Source: Streptomyces lomondensis (GTDB lineage: Bacteria > Actinomycetota > Actinomycetes > Streptomycetales > Streptomycetaceae). Taken from it: a DNA stretch of 64,000 bases. Positions 17,208 to 26,043 of this stretch are shown here, piece after piece. Where the stretch lies: positions 423,917-487,916 of the forward strand of contig NZ_BMWC01000006.1 in the NCBI RefSeq assembly GCF_014651035.1. Reading direction: 5' to 3'. The notes under the pieces are model-generated. The model ran no database searches. It saw only the letters and a program-made list of their open reading frames with translations, and was not told where the DNA came from. Every line of letters begins with the position of its first letter. Position 1 is the stretch's first letter. The position numbers and the translations under genes are program-made.

Positions 17208-18126
17208 CCGCCTCGATCAGCCCGTCCGGCTCCAGCACCTCGAACTCGAAGCCCAGCATCACCACGTGGATGACCATCACGTCGAGGCTGCCGGCGCCGC
17301 AGCGCAGCAGGCAGGTGTCCGGTCCCTCGGCCTCCAGTACGCCGGCGGAGGGCGAGATGTGCGCGGCGGCCTCCTCCAGGGGCGCCAGGAGCCGCACGAC
17401 GGCGTGGGTGGCGTACACGCGCGTGGAGACGCCCTGGGAGACGTAGGCGGCGAGGTCCTCGGCGGGCGGCTCGCGGGGCACGAAGCGCGGGCCGTGCGGC
17501 GGCCTGGGCGTGATGCGGTCCACGCGGAACGTGCGCCAGTCCTCCCGGTCGAGGTCCCAGGCGACCAGGTACCAGCGGCGCTCGGTGCACACCAGGCGGT
17601 GCGGTTCGACCGTACGGCGGGACGCGTTGCCGTCGTGGCCCTCGTACTCGAAGCGCAGCCGTTCGGCGTCCCGGCACAGGTGGGCGAGTTCGGTGAGCAC
17701 GGCCGGGTCGACCGAGGAGGGCACCGGGCCGCGGAGCATGGGCACGGTGACGGCGTTGAGGGCGCCCACGCGGCGGCGCAGCCGGTGGGGCAGCACCTGT
17801 TCCAGCTTGGCGAGGGCCCGTACGGAGGTCTCGCCGATGCCCTCGATGCCCTGTCCGGCGGCCGTGCGCAGCCCGACCGCCACGGCCACGGCCTCGTCGT
17901 CGTCCAGCAGCAGCGGCGGCAGCTCGGCGCCCGCGCCCAGCTGGTAGCCGCCGCCCGTGCCGGGGCTGGCGTTGACCGGGTAGCCGAGCTCGCGCAGCCG
18001 GTCCACGTCCCGGCGCAGGGTGCGGGCGCTCACGCCGAGCCGGTCGGCCAGGTCGGCGCCGGACCACTCGCGGTGGGCCTGGAGCAGGGACAGCAGACGC
18101 AGCAGGCGTGCCGAGGTCTCCAACAT
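17086..18126 (-). CDS. HTH-WYL transcriptional regulator (YafY-like)
   Basis: The product is 346 residues. A DeoR-like winged helix is at 1-60 (LADRLGVSARTLRRDVDRLRELG). A long linker domain follows, then a WYL domain with RRWYLVAWDLDREDWRTFRV near residues 180-200 and a C-terminal WCX-like region. WYL proteins sense nucleic-acid or other ligands and regulate transcription. The protein extends about 25 residues past the usual family end, reading through the 3' end of ctaD on the opposite strand. The gene follows the ABC binding-protein gene by 38 bases on the same strand and may be co-transcribed with it. ATG at 18126. Confidence 0.87.
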   Translation of the reverse strand: MLETSARLLRLLSLLQAHREWSGADLADRLGVSARTLRRDVDRLRELGYPVNASPGTGGGYQLGAGAELPPLLLDDDEAVAVAVGLRTAAGQGIEGIGETSVRALAKLEQVLPHRLRRRVGALNAVTVPMLRGPVPSSVDPAVLTELAHLCRDAERLRFEYEGHDGNASRRTVEPHRLVCTERRWYLVAWDLDREDWRTFRVDRITPRPPHGPRFVPREPPAEDLAAYVSQGVSTRVYATHAVVRLLAPLEEAAAHISPSAGVLEAEGPDTCLLRCGAGSLDVMVIHVVMLGFEFEVLEPDGLIEAVRRTRDRLDGALARAAQSRPHTPDGAGRTPATRSGSWAGS

Positions 18127-18164
18127 GGGGCGAGTCTGCCAGCCCTTGCGGACAGCCGCTGTCC

Positions 18165-19451
18165 TCAAAGCTGGTAGGCCAGTTGCGGGACGGTGAAGCA
18201 GGTGCGGTTCATGTCCCCCTGGCCGACCCAGCCCTTCCCGTCCTGCCAGCGGGCCACCGACAGGCAGGTGTCGCTGGTCTTCGGCGGCTCGGGCAGCCGC
18301 GCGAACTCGACGGGGAGCAGCAGGCCGCCGGCGGTGTAGCCAGCGCTGCGGTTCATGTAAGTGTCGACGCACGCGCGCGTGATGCCGGTGCGGACGCAGG
18401 ACCGCGCGGCGTCCGTGAACCAGCGGGCGGCCGCCCAGCCCTCCAGCTGCCACTGGGAGCGCGTCTTCAGGTCCTTCGTCGCCTCGCGGAACTCCCGGAC
18501 GGCCGGGTGGCCGGTGTCGTCGAAGTTGCGGCTGGAGCCGGTCGCCCACAGGGCGTTGCGGCAGCGCGGGGCGTCCTTGTAGTCGGCGGGGACGGTGGAC
18601 GTCCAGTTCTGCACGTTGGTCACCTTGGCGGTGACGTCGGCGCCGACCTCGTCCATGGCCTGGCACAGCCGGGCGTTGCCGTGCCCGTCGATGGCGTCGA
18701 ACACCAGGTCGGCGCCCTGTTCCTTCAGGTCTGCCGCGACGGCGCGGAAGTTGGGCAGGGCGAAGTCGACCTGTTCGGTGACGACCTTGTAGCCCTCGGC
18801 GCGCAGGCCCCGTTCGACCAGCCGGGCATAGGCGGCGGACGCGGACTGGTTGTAGGAGACGACGGCCGCCGTACGGGCGCCGTGCTCACGCTTGAAGTAG
18901 CGGTAGACCTCGGTGCCGCCGTACAGGGTGCCGTCCCAGCCGGTGGTGCCGTTCCGGGGCGCGAGGCTGCCGTAGATGCCGTAGAGGTGCGGGTAGGTGT
19001 CATAGGCGGTGCCGATGGGCTGGCCGCCGATGTCGGGCACCCGCGCGCGGGAGACGCGGGAGGCGCCCGCGTAGTCCAGGGCGGTGGTGGCGACGAGGGC
19101 GACGACCTCGTCCTCCTCGACCAGCCGGTGCACGCACTCGTTGTTGCCGACGCCGCTGCCGCCGTCGTCGCACAGGCGCACCTCCACGCGGCGGCCGTCG
19201 ATGCCCCCGCGCGCGTTGAGCCGGTCGAACCAGGCCTTGGCCCCGTCGCGCGGGCCGGTGAAGGCGCTGCCGCCGACCGGGCTGGTGGCGCTGGTGATGA
19301 TGCCGACGCGCAGGGGCGCGGAGTCGCGGGGCGCGGGGCTGCGGTCGTCGTGCTCGAAGTCGCTCTCGGGGAGCCGGCTGCCGCAGGCCGCGCTCAGGGC
19401 GAGCAGCAGCGCCGCGGCGACGGCCTCAGCAGCCCGGGACCGGCGACGCAT
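18165..19451 (-). CDS. ABC transporter substrate-binding lipoprotein, branched-chain-amino-acid type
   Basis: The product is 428 residues. The signal ends in a lipobox, LSAAC, at about residues 18-22. The mature part has the Peripla_BP_6 fold pattern: PLRVGIITSATSPVGG at the start, DGAKAWFDRLNARGGIDGRRVEV, and a C-terminal domain ending in LSVARWQDGKGWV. It should hold an amide or amino-acid-like ligand outside the membrane for the Liv-type permease encoded divergently at 20620-23930. Its start overlaps the stop of the upstream lipoprotein gene by 26 bases, so translation is probably coupled. Ligand unknown. Confidence 0.85.
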   Translation of the reverse strand: MRRRSRAAEAVAAALLLALSAACGSRLPESDFEHDDRSPAPRDSAPLRVGIITSATSPVGGSAFTGPRDGAKAWFDRLNARGGIDGRRVEVRLCDDGGSGVGNNECVHRLVEEDEVVALVATTALDYAGASRVSRARVPDIGGQPIGTAYDTYPHLYGIYGSLAPRNGTTGWDGTLYGGTEVYRYFKREHGARTAAVVSYNQSASAAYARLVERGLRAEGYKVVTEQVDFALPNFRAVAADLKEQGADLVFDAIDGHGNARLCQAMDEVGADVTAKVTNVQNWTSTVPADYKDAPRCRNALWATGSSRNFDDTGHPAVREFREATKDLKTRSQWQLEGWAAARWFTDAARSCVRTGITRACVDTYMNRSAGYTAGGLLLPVEFARLPEPPKTSDTCLSVARWQDGKGWVGQGDMNRTCFTVPQLAYQL

Positions 19452-19989
19452 TGCCGCTCAGTTGCACCAGCGCGCACAGCGTCTTGGCGGACACCTTCCA
19501 GGTGCCGTCCTGCTCCACGGCCGTCCCGGAGGCGTCCGGCAGGGCGGTGGCGCCCTTCAGGGTGAGCGTGTACGTCACGTCCGCCTGGGTCGCCGAGGTG
19601 AACTCGACCTTGGTCACCTGCGCCTGGACCTGCCCGCCGCGCGCGTCACCGCTGAAGGCCTCCAGGACGGGGGCCATCCGGTCGCCGTTCTCCAGGACGG
19701 CGATCTTGTCCTGGGCGGAGGTCTTCGGGTCGAAGAACTTCTGCCAGTTCTGCTTGATCTCCGCCTCAGCTGCCGCCCGGTCCGCGGGCGCGCTGGCCGG
19801 GGCGCTCGTGGTGCGCTCCGCGGTGGGCGTGGGAGGCGTGGTGCCGTCTCCGCCGCCGTTGTCGTCGCCGCATGCCGCGAGGGCCGGGAAGAGGGCCAGT
19901 ACGAGGGCGGCCGTGATCGCCGTGCCCCGTCCCGCGGTGCGCGGGCCCCCCGTCGCGTTCCCCCGCCTGAGGTCGCTGCCGAGAACCAT
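19426..19989 (-). CDS. Small lipoprotein with Mtb12-like domain
   Basis: The product is 187 residues. After a basic N-terminus and a hydrophobic run the lipobox is FPALAAC (about residue 38). A Thr/Pro/Ala-rich linker follows, then a domain of about 110 residues starting EAEIKQNWQKFFDPKTSAQDKI. That domain resembles the low-molecular-weight antigen Mtb12/CFP-2 fold of mycobacteria. It is the first gene of a minus-strand operon with the ABC binding protein and probably works at the membrane with that transporter, which is inference from context. ATG at 19989. Divergent from the 20135 membrane-protein gene across 145 bases. Confidence 0.75.
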   Translation of the reverse strand: MVLGSDLRRGNATGGPRTAGRGTAITAALVLALFPALAACGDDNGGGDGTTPPTPTAERTTSAPASAPADRAAAEAEIKQNWQKFFDPKTSAQDKIAVLENGDRMAPVLEAFSGDARGGQVQAQVTKVEFTSATQADVTYTLTLKGATALPDASGTAVEQDGTWKVSAKTLCALVQLSGNASPVPGC

Positions 19990-20134
19990 CTGGCTCACCA
20001 CCGGGTGTCGGTCCGGGCCATGTGCGCCCGGTGCTTTCAGGGTCAGCTTCCACAGGGCATAGTGCAAGCGATCGGCGGACTTGAACAGGCAGCCAGGCGC
20101 GTGCCCAGCCACGACCGACGTGTGGGAGCCAGCG

Positions 20135-20620
20135 ATGCGGACAAGCCGACTGCGGACCGTGCATCCCGTCCTGTGGGCCGGCTGGGCCGCGCTGGCCGCC
20201 GGCGCGGTGCTGTGCGTCGTCGGCTGGTACGGCGTCTCCGGCGAGCGCTACGCCGAACGGCAGCTGCCCTACCTGGCCTCCTGCACGGTCCCGGGCGCCG
20301 CGCTGATCATCGCCGGGGCGGTGCTGCTGGCCCACGGGAGGGGCTCGGTCGCCGCCGCGCGCGTGGAGGAGCTGTACGGCCTGCTGGTGGCGGCCGAGCC
20401 CGACGACGCCCGGGCGGGCGACGAGACCGGGCAGGCCGCCCTCGCGCCGCTCGCGGTCAGCGGGGAGCTGCTGATGGTCCCGGGCGGGACGCTGTGGCAC
20501 CGGGCGGACTGCCCACTGGTCGCGGGGAAGGCGGAGGCCGTTCCGGTGGACTCCAAGCTGGTGGCGAGCGGTGAGCTGGGCCCCTGCCCGATCTGCGAGC
20601 CGGCCGAAGAAACCGACTGA
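20135..20620 (+). CDS. Small two-TM protein with HxxxC...PCxxC motif, Liv operon
   Basis: The product is 161 residues. Two membrane segments lie at about 12-35 and 50-72. The cytoplasmic C-terminal half carries LWHRADCPLVAGK and, about 18 residues on, LGPCPICEP. The spacing H-x3-C ... P-C-x2-C looks like a small zinc-binding fingerprint. I do not recognise the family. The stop codon and the start of the LivHMG gene share one base (TGATG), so it is the first gene of that operon and presumably assists or regulates the transporter. ATG at 20135 with GGGAG 8 bases upstream. Confidence 0.7.
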   Translation: MRTSRLRTVHPVLWAGWAALAAGAVLCVVGWYGVSGERYAERQLPYLASCTVPGAALIIAGAVLLAHGRGSVAAARVEELYGLLVAAEPDDARAGDETGQAALAPLAVSGELLMVPGGTLWHRADCPLVAGKAEAVPVDSKLVASGELGPCPICEPAEETD

Positions 20621-23292
20621 TGTCCTCGCTCACGTACGACCTCACCCTCGCGGGCCTCTCGGTCGGCAGCGCGGCGGCGCTGACCGGAATCGGCCTGATC
20701 GTGACGTACCGCGCGACCGGAGTGCTGAACTTCGCGCACGGGGCGATCGCGATGGTGTGCGCGTACGCGCTGCGGCAGTGCGTGGTCGAGTGGGGCTGGC
20801 CGCTGTGGCTCGGGGCCGTGGTGACGCTGCTGGTGCTGGCGCCGGGGCTGGGTGTCGTTCTGGAGCGGTTCGTCTTCCGGCCCCTGGCGGTCCTCGGCGG
20901 CGATCCGGCGCAGACGCTGGTGGCGTCCATCGGGGTGTTCGTGCTGCTGGTGGGCGGGGCGGCGCTGCTGTGGGGGCAGGGGGCGCGGGACGACGCGCCG
21001 GAGCTGGTGCCGGACGAGCCGTGGGGGCAGCTGGCGGTGGTGCTGGTGCTGGCCGCCGGGGTCGCGGCGGTGGTGCGCTGGACGCGGTTCGGGCGGGAGC
21101 TGCGGGCCGTGGTCGACGACCGGCAGCTCGCCGTGCTGGGCGGCATCGACGCGGACCGGGTCGCGGCGGCGGGCTGGGCGTTCGGCTCGTTCACGGCGGG
21201 CCTGACCGGCGTGCTCCTGGCGCCGTACGTGCGGCTGGACCCGTACGGGCTGCCACTGCTCGTGATGGAGGTCGTGGCGGTCGCGGTGGCCGCGCGGATG
21301 CGGAGTCTGCCGGTCGCGGTGGTGGTGGCGCTGGGCATCGGGGTGGCGCAGAGCCAGCTGACGCGGCTGCACCCGTCCGGGTGGGCCGAGCCGCTGCTCC
21401 AGGCGGCCGGCACGAACCTGTTCGTCGTCGCGCTGCTGGTCGCGGCGCTGGTGCTGCCGGGCGTCGGCGCCCGCGACGCGCTGCCGCGCACGGCGACCGC
21501 CCGGGTGCCGACACCGCCCGGCGCGTGGCTCGTGGCGGGCGTGCTGTTCCTGCTCCCGCTGGGCCTCGCCGGCCAGGACCTGCACACGTCGGTGCAGGTC
21601 CCGGCGCTGGCCGTGATCCTGCTGTCCCTGGTGGTGGTCACCGGCCGCGGCGGCCAGATCTCGCTGGGGCAGGCGGCCTACGCGGGGCTCGGCGCCCTGT
21701 TCACGGCGCTGCTGGCGACCGGCCGTTTCCCGGGCCTGCCCGCCCTGCCGGAGCTGGCGGCCCTCGCGGTGGCGGTCGTCCTGGTGGCGCCGCTCGGCCT
21801 GGTCACCGGCTGGCCGGCGATCGGCCGCCGCGGCCTGGCGCTGGCGCTGGCGACGTTCGCGATCGGCGTGGGCGTGAGCCGCTTCGTCTTCGCCCAGCCG
21901 TACGCCACGGCGGGCCTGTCCCTGGGCCGCCCGGCGGGCTTCGACGGGGACCGGGCGTACTACGTCCTGGAGCTGGTCCTGCTGGCGGCCGCGCTGCTGG
22001 CGGCGCACGCGCTGCGCCGGGGGCGGACGGGCCGGGCGCTGGCGGCCATGCGGGACCACGAGGCGGGCGCGCAGGCGGCGGGCGTCCGGGTGCCGTCCCT
22101 CAAGCTGCGCGCCTTCGTCGCGGGCGCCGCGCTCGCCGCGCTGGGCGGCGGCATGCTCGGCATGGGCCTGCGCGCCTTCGACGCCGCCGCCTACGACCCG
22201 GTGCGCGGCCTGCTGTGGTTCGCCGCGGTGGTGGTGCTGGGCGCCGACAGCACGCTCGGCGCCCTCGCCGCCGCGGCCCTCCTGGTCGGCCTGGACGCGG
22301 GGACGCGCGGGGGCGTGGCGGCGGCCCTGATCGGCGTCCTGGCGATCCTGGTGGGCCGCTTCCCCGGCGGCCCGTACGAGGCTCTGCGCACGGCGGCGGA
22401 ACGCCTGCGCCTGCGCCGCACACCGGCCCTGACGGCCGTGGGCGCCCGGGCCCGGGGGAAACTGCGCCCGGCCGAGCCGCGGACGGCCAGGGCGGCGCCG
22501 GTGCCGGTGGGGGCGACAGCCACGGGTGCCGGGACGTTCCGCACCGGCGGCCGGCCACCGGCCTCCCCGGCCCCCCGCACACCGCCCGCCCCCGCCACTC
22601 CCCTCCTCACCGCCCGCGGGCTCCACGCCCGCTACGGCGGCTTCACCGCCCTCGACGGAGTCGACCTGGACCTCTCCCCCGGGCGGATTACGGCGGTCGT
22701 GGGCCCCAACGGGGCCGGGAAGAGCACCCTGTTCCACTGTCTGGCCGGGACACTGCGCCCGGCACGCGGCACCGTGCGGCTCGGCGGGCGGGACATCACC
22801 GCACTGCCCGCCCACGCCCGCACCCGCCTCGGTGTCGCGCGGACCTTCCAGCAACTGGCCGTCTTCCCCTCGCTGACCGTCGCCGACAACGTCCGGGTCG
22901 GTGCCGAGCAGGGCCGGGTGGCCGATCCGGGCGCCGTGGAGCGGACGCTCCGGCTGCTGGGGCTGGACGGGCCGGTACGGGCGCTGCCCGCCGCCGGGCT
23001 GCCCACGGGCACGCTGCGCCGAGTCGAACTGGCCCGGGTCCTCGCCGGCGGCCCCCGCGTACTGCTCCTCGACGAGCCCGCCGCCGGGCTCGACACCGCC
23101 GAAGTGGCCGCCCTGGCCCGGGTCCTGAAGGCCCTGGCCGCCGACGGCACGGCCCTGCTCGTCGTCGAGCACGACCTGGACCTGGTCGCCGGCCTCGCCG
23201 ACGTCGTGCACGTGATGACCGCGGGCCGGATCGTCGCCTCGGGTCCGCCCGAGCGGGTCCTGGATGCTCTGGGGACGGCGGCCGGCCCATGA
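20620..23292 (+). CDS. Fused LivH-LivM-LivG: branched-chain-amino-acid-type permease pair plus ATPase in one chain
   Basis: The product is 890 residues. Residues 1-285 are a LivH-type permease (GLIVTYRATGVLNFAHGAIA). Residues 300-610 are a LivM-type permease (GRGGQISLGQAAYAGLGAL). A Pro/Ala/Thr-rich linker runs to about 663, then a LivG-type ATPase. The ATPase has an intact Walker A, GPNGAGKST (Lys701), Walker B VLLLDEP and an H-loop His (VVEHD). Its signature motif is LPTGTLRR (about 794) in place of LSGGQ or the usual LivG LSYGQQRR. These three parts are normally separate genes. It starts on the last base of the preceding stop and overlaps livF by 4 bases. It should import an amide or amino-acid-like ligand delivered by the divergently encoded binding protein. 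Confidence 0.9.
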   Translation: MSSLTYDLTLAGLSVGSAAALTGIGLIVTYRATGVLNFAHGAIAMVCAYALRQCVVEWGWPLWLGAVVTLLVLAPGLGVVLERFVFRPLAVLGGDPAQTLVASIGVFVLLVGGAALLWGQGARDDAPELVPDEPWGQLAVVLVLAAGVAAVVRWTRFGRELRAVVDDRQLAVLGGIDADRVAAAGWAFGSFTAGLTGVLLAPYVRLDPYGLPLLVMEVVAVAVAARMRSLPVAVVVALGIGVAQSQLTRLHPSGWAEPLLQAAGTNLFVVALLVAALVLPGVGARDALPRTATARVPTPPGAWLVAGVLFLLPLGLAGQDLHTSVQVPALAVILLSLVVVTGRGGQISLGQAAYAGLGALFTALLATGRFPGLPALPELAALAVAVVLVAPLGLVTGWPAIGRRGLALALATFAIGVGVSRFVFAQPYATAGLSLGRPAGFDGDRAYYVLELVLLAAALLAAHALRRGRTGRALAAMRDHEAGAQAAGVRVPSLKLRAFVAGAALAALGGGMLGMGLRAFDAAAYDPVRGLLWFAAVVVLGADSTLGALAAAALLVGLDAGTRGGVAAALIGVLAILVGRFPGGPYEALRTAAERLRLRRTPALTAVGARARGKLRPAEPRTARAAPVPVGATATGAGTFRTGGRPPASPAPRTPPAPATPLLTARGLHARYGGFTALDGVDLDLSPGRITAVVGPNGAGKSTLFHCLAGTLRPARGTVRLGGRDITALPAHARTRLGVARTFQQLAVFPSLTVADNVRVGAEQGRVADPGAVERTLRLLGLDGPVRALPAAGLPTGTLRRVELARVLAGGPRVLLLDEPAAGLDTAEVAALARVLKALAADGTALLVVEHDLDLVAGLADVVHVMTAGRIVASGPPERVLDALGTAAGP

Positions 23293-23930
23293 CGACCGTC
23301 TCCCTGCGCCACGCGCGCGTGCGCTACGGCCCCCTGGAGGCCCTGCACGGCGTCACCCTCGCCGCCCCCGGCCCGGGCCTCACCGTGCTGCTGGGCCGCA
23401 ACGGCTCCGGCCGAACGACCGCCCTGCGCGCACTGGCCGGCACGGTCCCCCTCTCCGGCGGCGCGGTCGTGTGGGACGGGGCCGACGTGACCCGGGTACC
23501 GGCGTACGCGCGGGCCCGGCGCGGGATGTGCCTGGTCCCGGAGCGCCAGGCGGTGTTCGGCTCGCTCACCGTGCGGGAGAACCTCGAACTCTCCGCCCCG
23601 GACCCCGAAGCGGCCCTGGAGGCCTATCCGCAGCTGCGGCCCCTGCTGGAGCGGCGCGCCGGCACCCTGTCCGGCGGGGAGCAGCGCATGCTCGCCCTGT
23701 CCCGGGCGCTGCGGGCACGCGCGCGCGTGGTGCTCGTCGACGAGCCCGCCCAGGGCATGTCGCCCGCGGTCGCGGCCCGCACGTACGAGCTGCTGGGCGG
23801 GCTGGACGCGTGCGTGGTGGTCGCCGAGCAGCGGCTGCCGCCCGCCCTGCGGGACCGGACCGTCCTGGTGTACGAACTGCGGCGTGGAGCCGTCGTGTTC
23901 GCCGGAGAGGCGAGCGAGCTCCCGCGCTGA
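23289..23930 (+). CDS. LivF-type ABC ATPase with Walker A Lys replaced by Arg
   Basis: The product is 213 residues, somewhat shorter than typical LivF (about 235). It has LSGGEQ (about residue 127), Walker B VVLVDEP and the Gln at the H-loop position that is usual in LivF (VVAEQ). The Walker A reads GRNGSGRTT, so the phosphate-binding lysine is Arg42. In most ABC ATPases that change abolishes hydrolysis at the site. Paired with the fused LivG, whose Walker A is intact but whose signature is degenerate, this predicts one working and one dead ATP site. It overlaps the preceding gene by ATGA and ends the operon at a strong palindromic terminator. Confidence 0.88.
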   Translation: MTTVSLRHARVRYGPLEALHGVTLAAPGPGLTVLLGRNGSGRTTALRALAGTVPLSGGAVVWDGADVTRVPAYARARRGMCLVPERQAVFGSLTVRENLELSAPDPEAALEAYPQLRPLLERRAGTLSGGEQRMLALSRALRARARVVLVDEPAQGMSPAVAARTYELLGGLDACVVVAEQRLPPALRDRTVLVYELRRGAVVFAGEASELPR

Positions 23931-23942
23931 CCCGGACGCCGA

Positions 23943-23974
23943 GGCCCCGTCCGGTCGGCCGACCGGACGGGGCC
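23943..23974. terminator. 32-base perfect palindrome between convergent genes
   Basis: Bases 23943-23958 are the exact reverse complement of 23959-23974. It lies just after livF and just before the end of the Rpf-like gene, so it can act as a terminator for both. Confidence 0.75.
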
Positions 23975-24000
23975 CGTGTCCCGGCGAGGGGCGCGGCGGC

Positions 24001-24627
24001 TCAGATGTCGAGGCGCAGGCCGGGCACGATCACATCGGGGTCACCGCCGATGGCGGCCTTGTTGGCGGCGTAGAGGCGCTGCCAGGCGGTCCCGTGCCGG
24101 GCGGCGACGGTGCTGAGGGTGTCGCCCTCGCGGACGGTGTAGTCGCCGCGGGACGAGCCGCGGTCCGCGTGTTCGGTGGAACGCGCCGGCGCCTTCGAGG
24201 GCTTCGCGGACTCGGCGGTGTTCACCGGGTCGGCGGCGGGTGCGCCACCGCTCGCCCCGGCGCGTGCCGAGCAGGTCGGCCAGGCGCCCCATCCCTGGGC
24301 GCGCTGGACCTTGGTGGCGACGGCGATCTGCTCGGACCTGCTCGCCCGGTCGGCGGTGGGAGCGTACGCCGTGCCGCCATAGGCGCGCCAGGTGGAGGCG
24401 GCGAACTGGAGTCCGCCGTAGTAGCCGTTGCCGGTGTTGATGTGCCAGTTGCCGCCGCTCTCGCACTGGGCGATGCGGTCCCACACTCCGCTGTCAGCCG
24501 CCGCGGCGTTTCCGGTCGCGGCCAGCAGTCCCAGGGGCGCGAGCAGTGCCGCCCCGGCGAGGACCGCCGTCGTACGAACCTGGTTCTTCCGAGCGTTGTG
24601 GCGAGTGGTATCGGCACATTCGGACAT
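24001..24627 (-). CDS. Resuscitation-promoting factor-like muralytic protein with LysM
   Basis: The product is 208 residues. A Sec-type signal peptide (hydrophobic run ending NAAAA, about residue 45) precedes an Rpf domain with WDRIAQCESGGNWHINTG (catalytic Glu in CESGG) and YYGGLQFAASTWRAYGG. A Ser/Ala/Pro linker leads to a C-terminal LysM domain (YTVREGDTLSTVAARHG ... LYAANKAAIGG) that binds peptidoglycan. It should be secreted and cleave cell-wall glycan, helping spore germination or growth. It resembles RpfA in layout. ATG at 24627 with GAGGG 7 bases upstream. A leader of more than 300 bases without a gene lies upstream. Confidence 0.93.
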   Translation of the reverse strand: MSECADTTRHNARKNQVRTTAVLAGAALLAPLGLLAATGNAAAADSGVWDRIAQCESGGNWHINTGNGYYGGLQFAASTWRAYGGTAYAPTADRASRSEQIAVATKVQRAQGWGAWPTCSARAGASGGAPAADPVNTAESAKPSKAPARSTEHADRGSSRGDYTVREGDTLSTVAARHGTAWQRLYAANKAAIGGDPDVIVPGLRLDI

Positions 24628-25171
24628 GTAGTTCCCTCTCGAAACACCCGGGATCCCCCAAGGCGGAACGCCACTCCCGCGCCATGGGGCGCGTGGGTCG
24701 CGCTCGCCCCGTCCACCGGTGTGGTGCTGCGCCCGGTTCCGGAGAACCGTGCGGCCGGCGGACGTACCCGAGCGGTGCTCGTTGCACACGGCCGAGGAAT
24801 CTAAGGAGGTTGACGGTCCGGCATCAACCAGTCGCCCGTCCTGGCAGGCCAGTTCACCGATACCTCGGGTAACGGCGATTTCCGGACACCCACTTCATTC
24901 GCGGATTTCCGGATTTGTCGACCAACCCGCCCGATGGCCTGTGACCCAGTTCACCACCTCAACGCCCCCTGCAGAGCGCCTACTTGACGCTGAGTGCGGG
25001 ATTCCGGACCGAGCGTGACGCTGTGCGCTGGATGGTTCGATTCCGTTCGCTCTGGGGCGTGACTCCCGCCACAGAGCGCCCGTTGTCATCTTCATGAGCC
25101 GGGACCTACCCGGACCACGGGCCGGGAGCCACCCGGCCCCGCCCCGCACCGCATCCCCGAGGGAGCCACCC
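24628..25171. other. Long non-coding region between the Rpf-like gene and the 25172 gene; possible structured leader
   Basis: This 544-base divergent region has no supported gene. Read on the minus strand it contains several inverted repeats: CGCTCTG (25072-25078) with CAGAGCG (25048-25054), and GGTTGA-N10-TCAACC around 24820. It also has two copies of TCCGGAAAT. In Streptomyces, rpfA-type genes can be preceded by a c-di-AMP (ydaO-class) riboswitch. The length and structure fit such a leader, but I could not align the conserved core with confidence. Confidence 0.4.
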
Positions 25172-25957
25172 GTGCCGCGCATGCTCGACGTCAGCGACGA
25201 GGTACGCGCCGAGATCGGCGACGAAGAAGCCGACCGCCTGCTCGCCGGAGAGACCGCCCCGGGCAGTTACGACTGCACGTCCTGCCGCACCCCGGGCGAC
25301 TCCGAGCAGGAGCGGACCAGCACCGTCCTGTTCATCGGGGACGAGACCGCCGTCCTCGCCTTCGCCCACGCCGGCTGCCTGCCCTCGCAGGTCGTCCAGG
25401 TCACCGAGGAGCAGCTCCAGGGCGCCGTGAAGTCCATCACCGGCGACACCGTCGACCTGGAGCCCGACAAGGTGGTGCCCGAGCAGGCGGTGCTCGGCGT
25501 GACCAGCGGGCTGGTCCTGATCGGCGGGGAGTTGCACCCCGCCCTGGTGGTGGAGCCGACCGCGCCCATCGCCCGGCCCGGCACGACCGGTGCCGCCGGC
25601 GACGACTTCCTGCCGCTGCTCATCGAGCAGGGCTTCATGCCGCTGGCCGAGCTGTCCGCCGTACCGCCGGTGCTGCACGGCTGGTCGGTGCTGCTCGCCG
25701 TGGGCCGGCTGCACGCGGTGCTCCAGCCGGGCAGCAACGGCGGCCAGCCGGTGGCCTGGTGGCAGGCGCACCAGCCGCTCCAGGTCACCGAGGGCTGGCG
25801 CGCGGCCGCCAACAAGCACCAGCAGGTGCTGATGTTCGCCGCGCCGGTCGGCTCGATCGGCCGCCAGCCGCGCGAGGACCTGCTGCGGGACGCGCTGGAC
25901 AAGGCGGCGGCGAACGGACAGCTGGTCGGCGCCGCGCTGCCGCTGGCCGGCACCTGA
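25172..25957 (+). CDS. Conserved-looking protein of unknown function
   Basis: The product is 261 residues with no membrane segment or signal. Visible features are an acidic N-terminus (LDVSDEVRAEIGDEEADRLL), a CTSC pair at about residue 37, and a central region of short beta-like segments with LIGGELHPALVVEP. A C-terminal part contains GWRAAANKHQQVLMFAAPVG. I do not recognise the family. The GTG at 25172 has GGGAG 7 bases upstream; an in-frame ATG at 25181 is an alternative. It is transcribed away from the Rpf-like gene and is not closely linked to the next gene. Confidence 0.65.
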   Translation: MPRMLDVSDEVRAEIGDEEADRLLAGETAPGSYDCTSCRTPGDSEQERTSTVLFIGDETAVLAFAHAGCLPSQVVQVTEEQLQGAVKSITGDTVDLEPDKVVPEQAVLGVTSGLVLIGGELHPALVVEPTAPIARPGTTGAAGDDFLPLLIEQGFMPLAELSAVPPVLHGWSVLLAVGRLHAVLQPGSNGGQPVAWWQAHQPLQVTEGWRAAANKHQQVLMFAAPVGSIGRQPREDLLRDALDKAAANGQLVGAALPLAGT

Positions 25958-26043
25958 CCCGCGTGTCACCCGAGCGGGCCGTACCCCCGCGAAAGCCGTA
26001 ACCGGGGCCGCATCCCTTGACCCGCGGGGTCGTTTGGACATAC

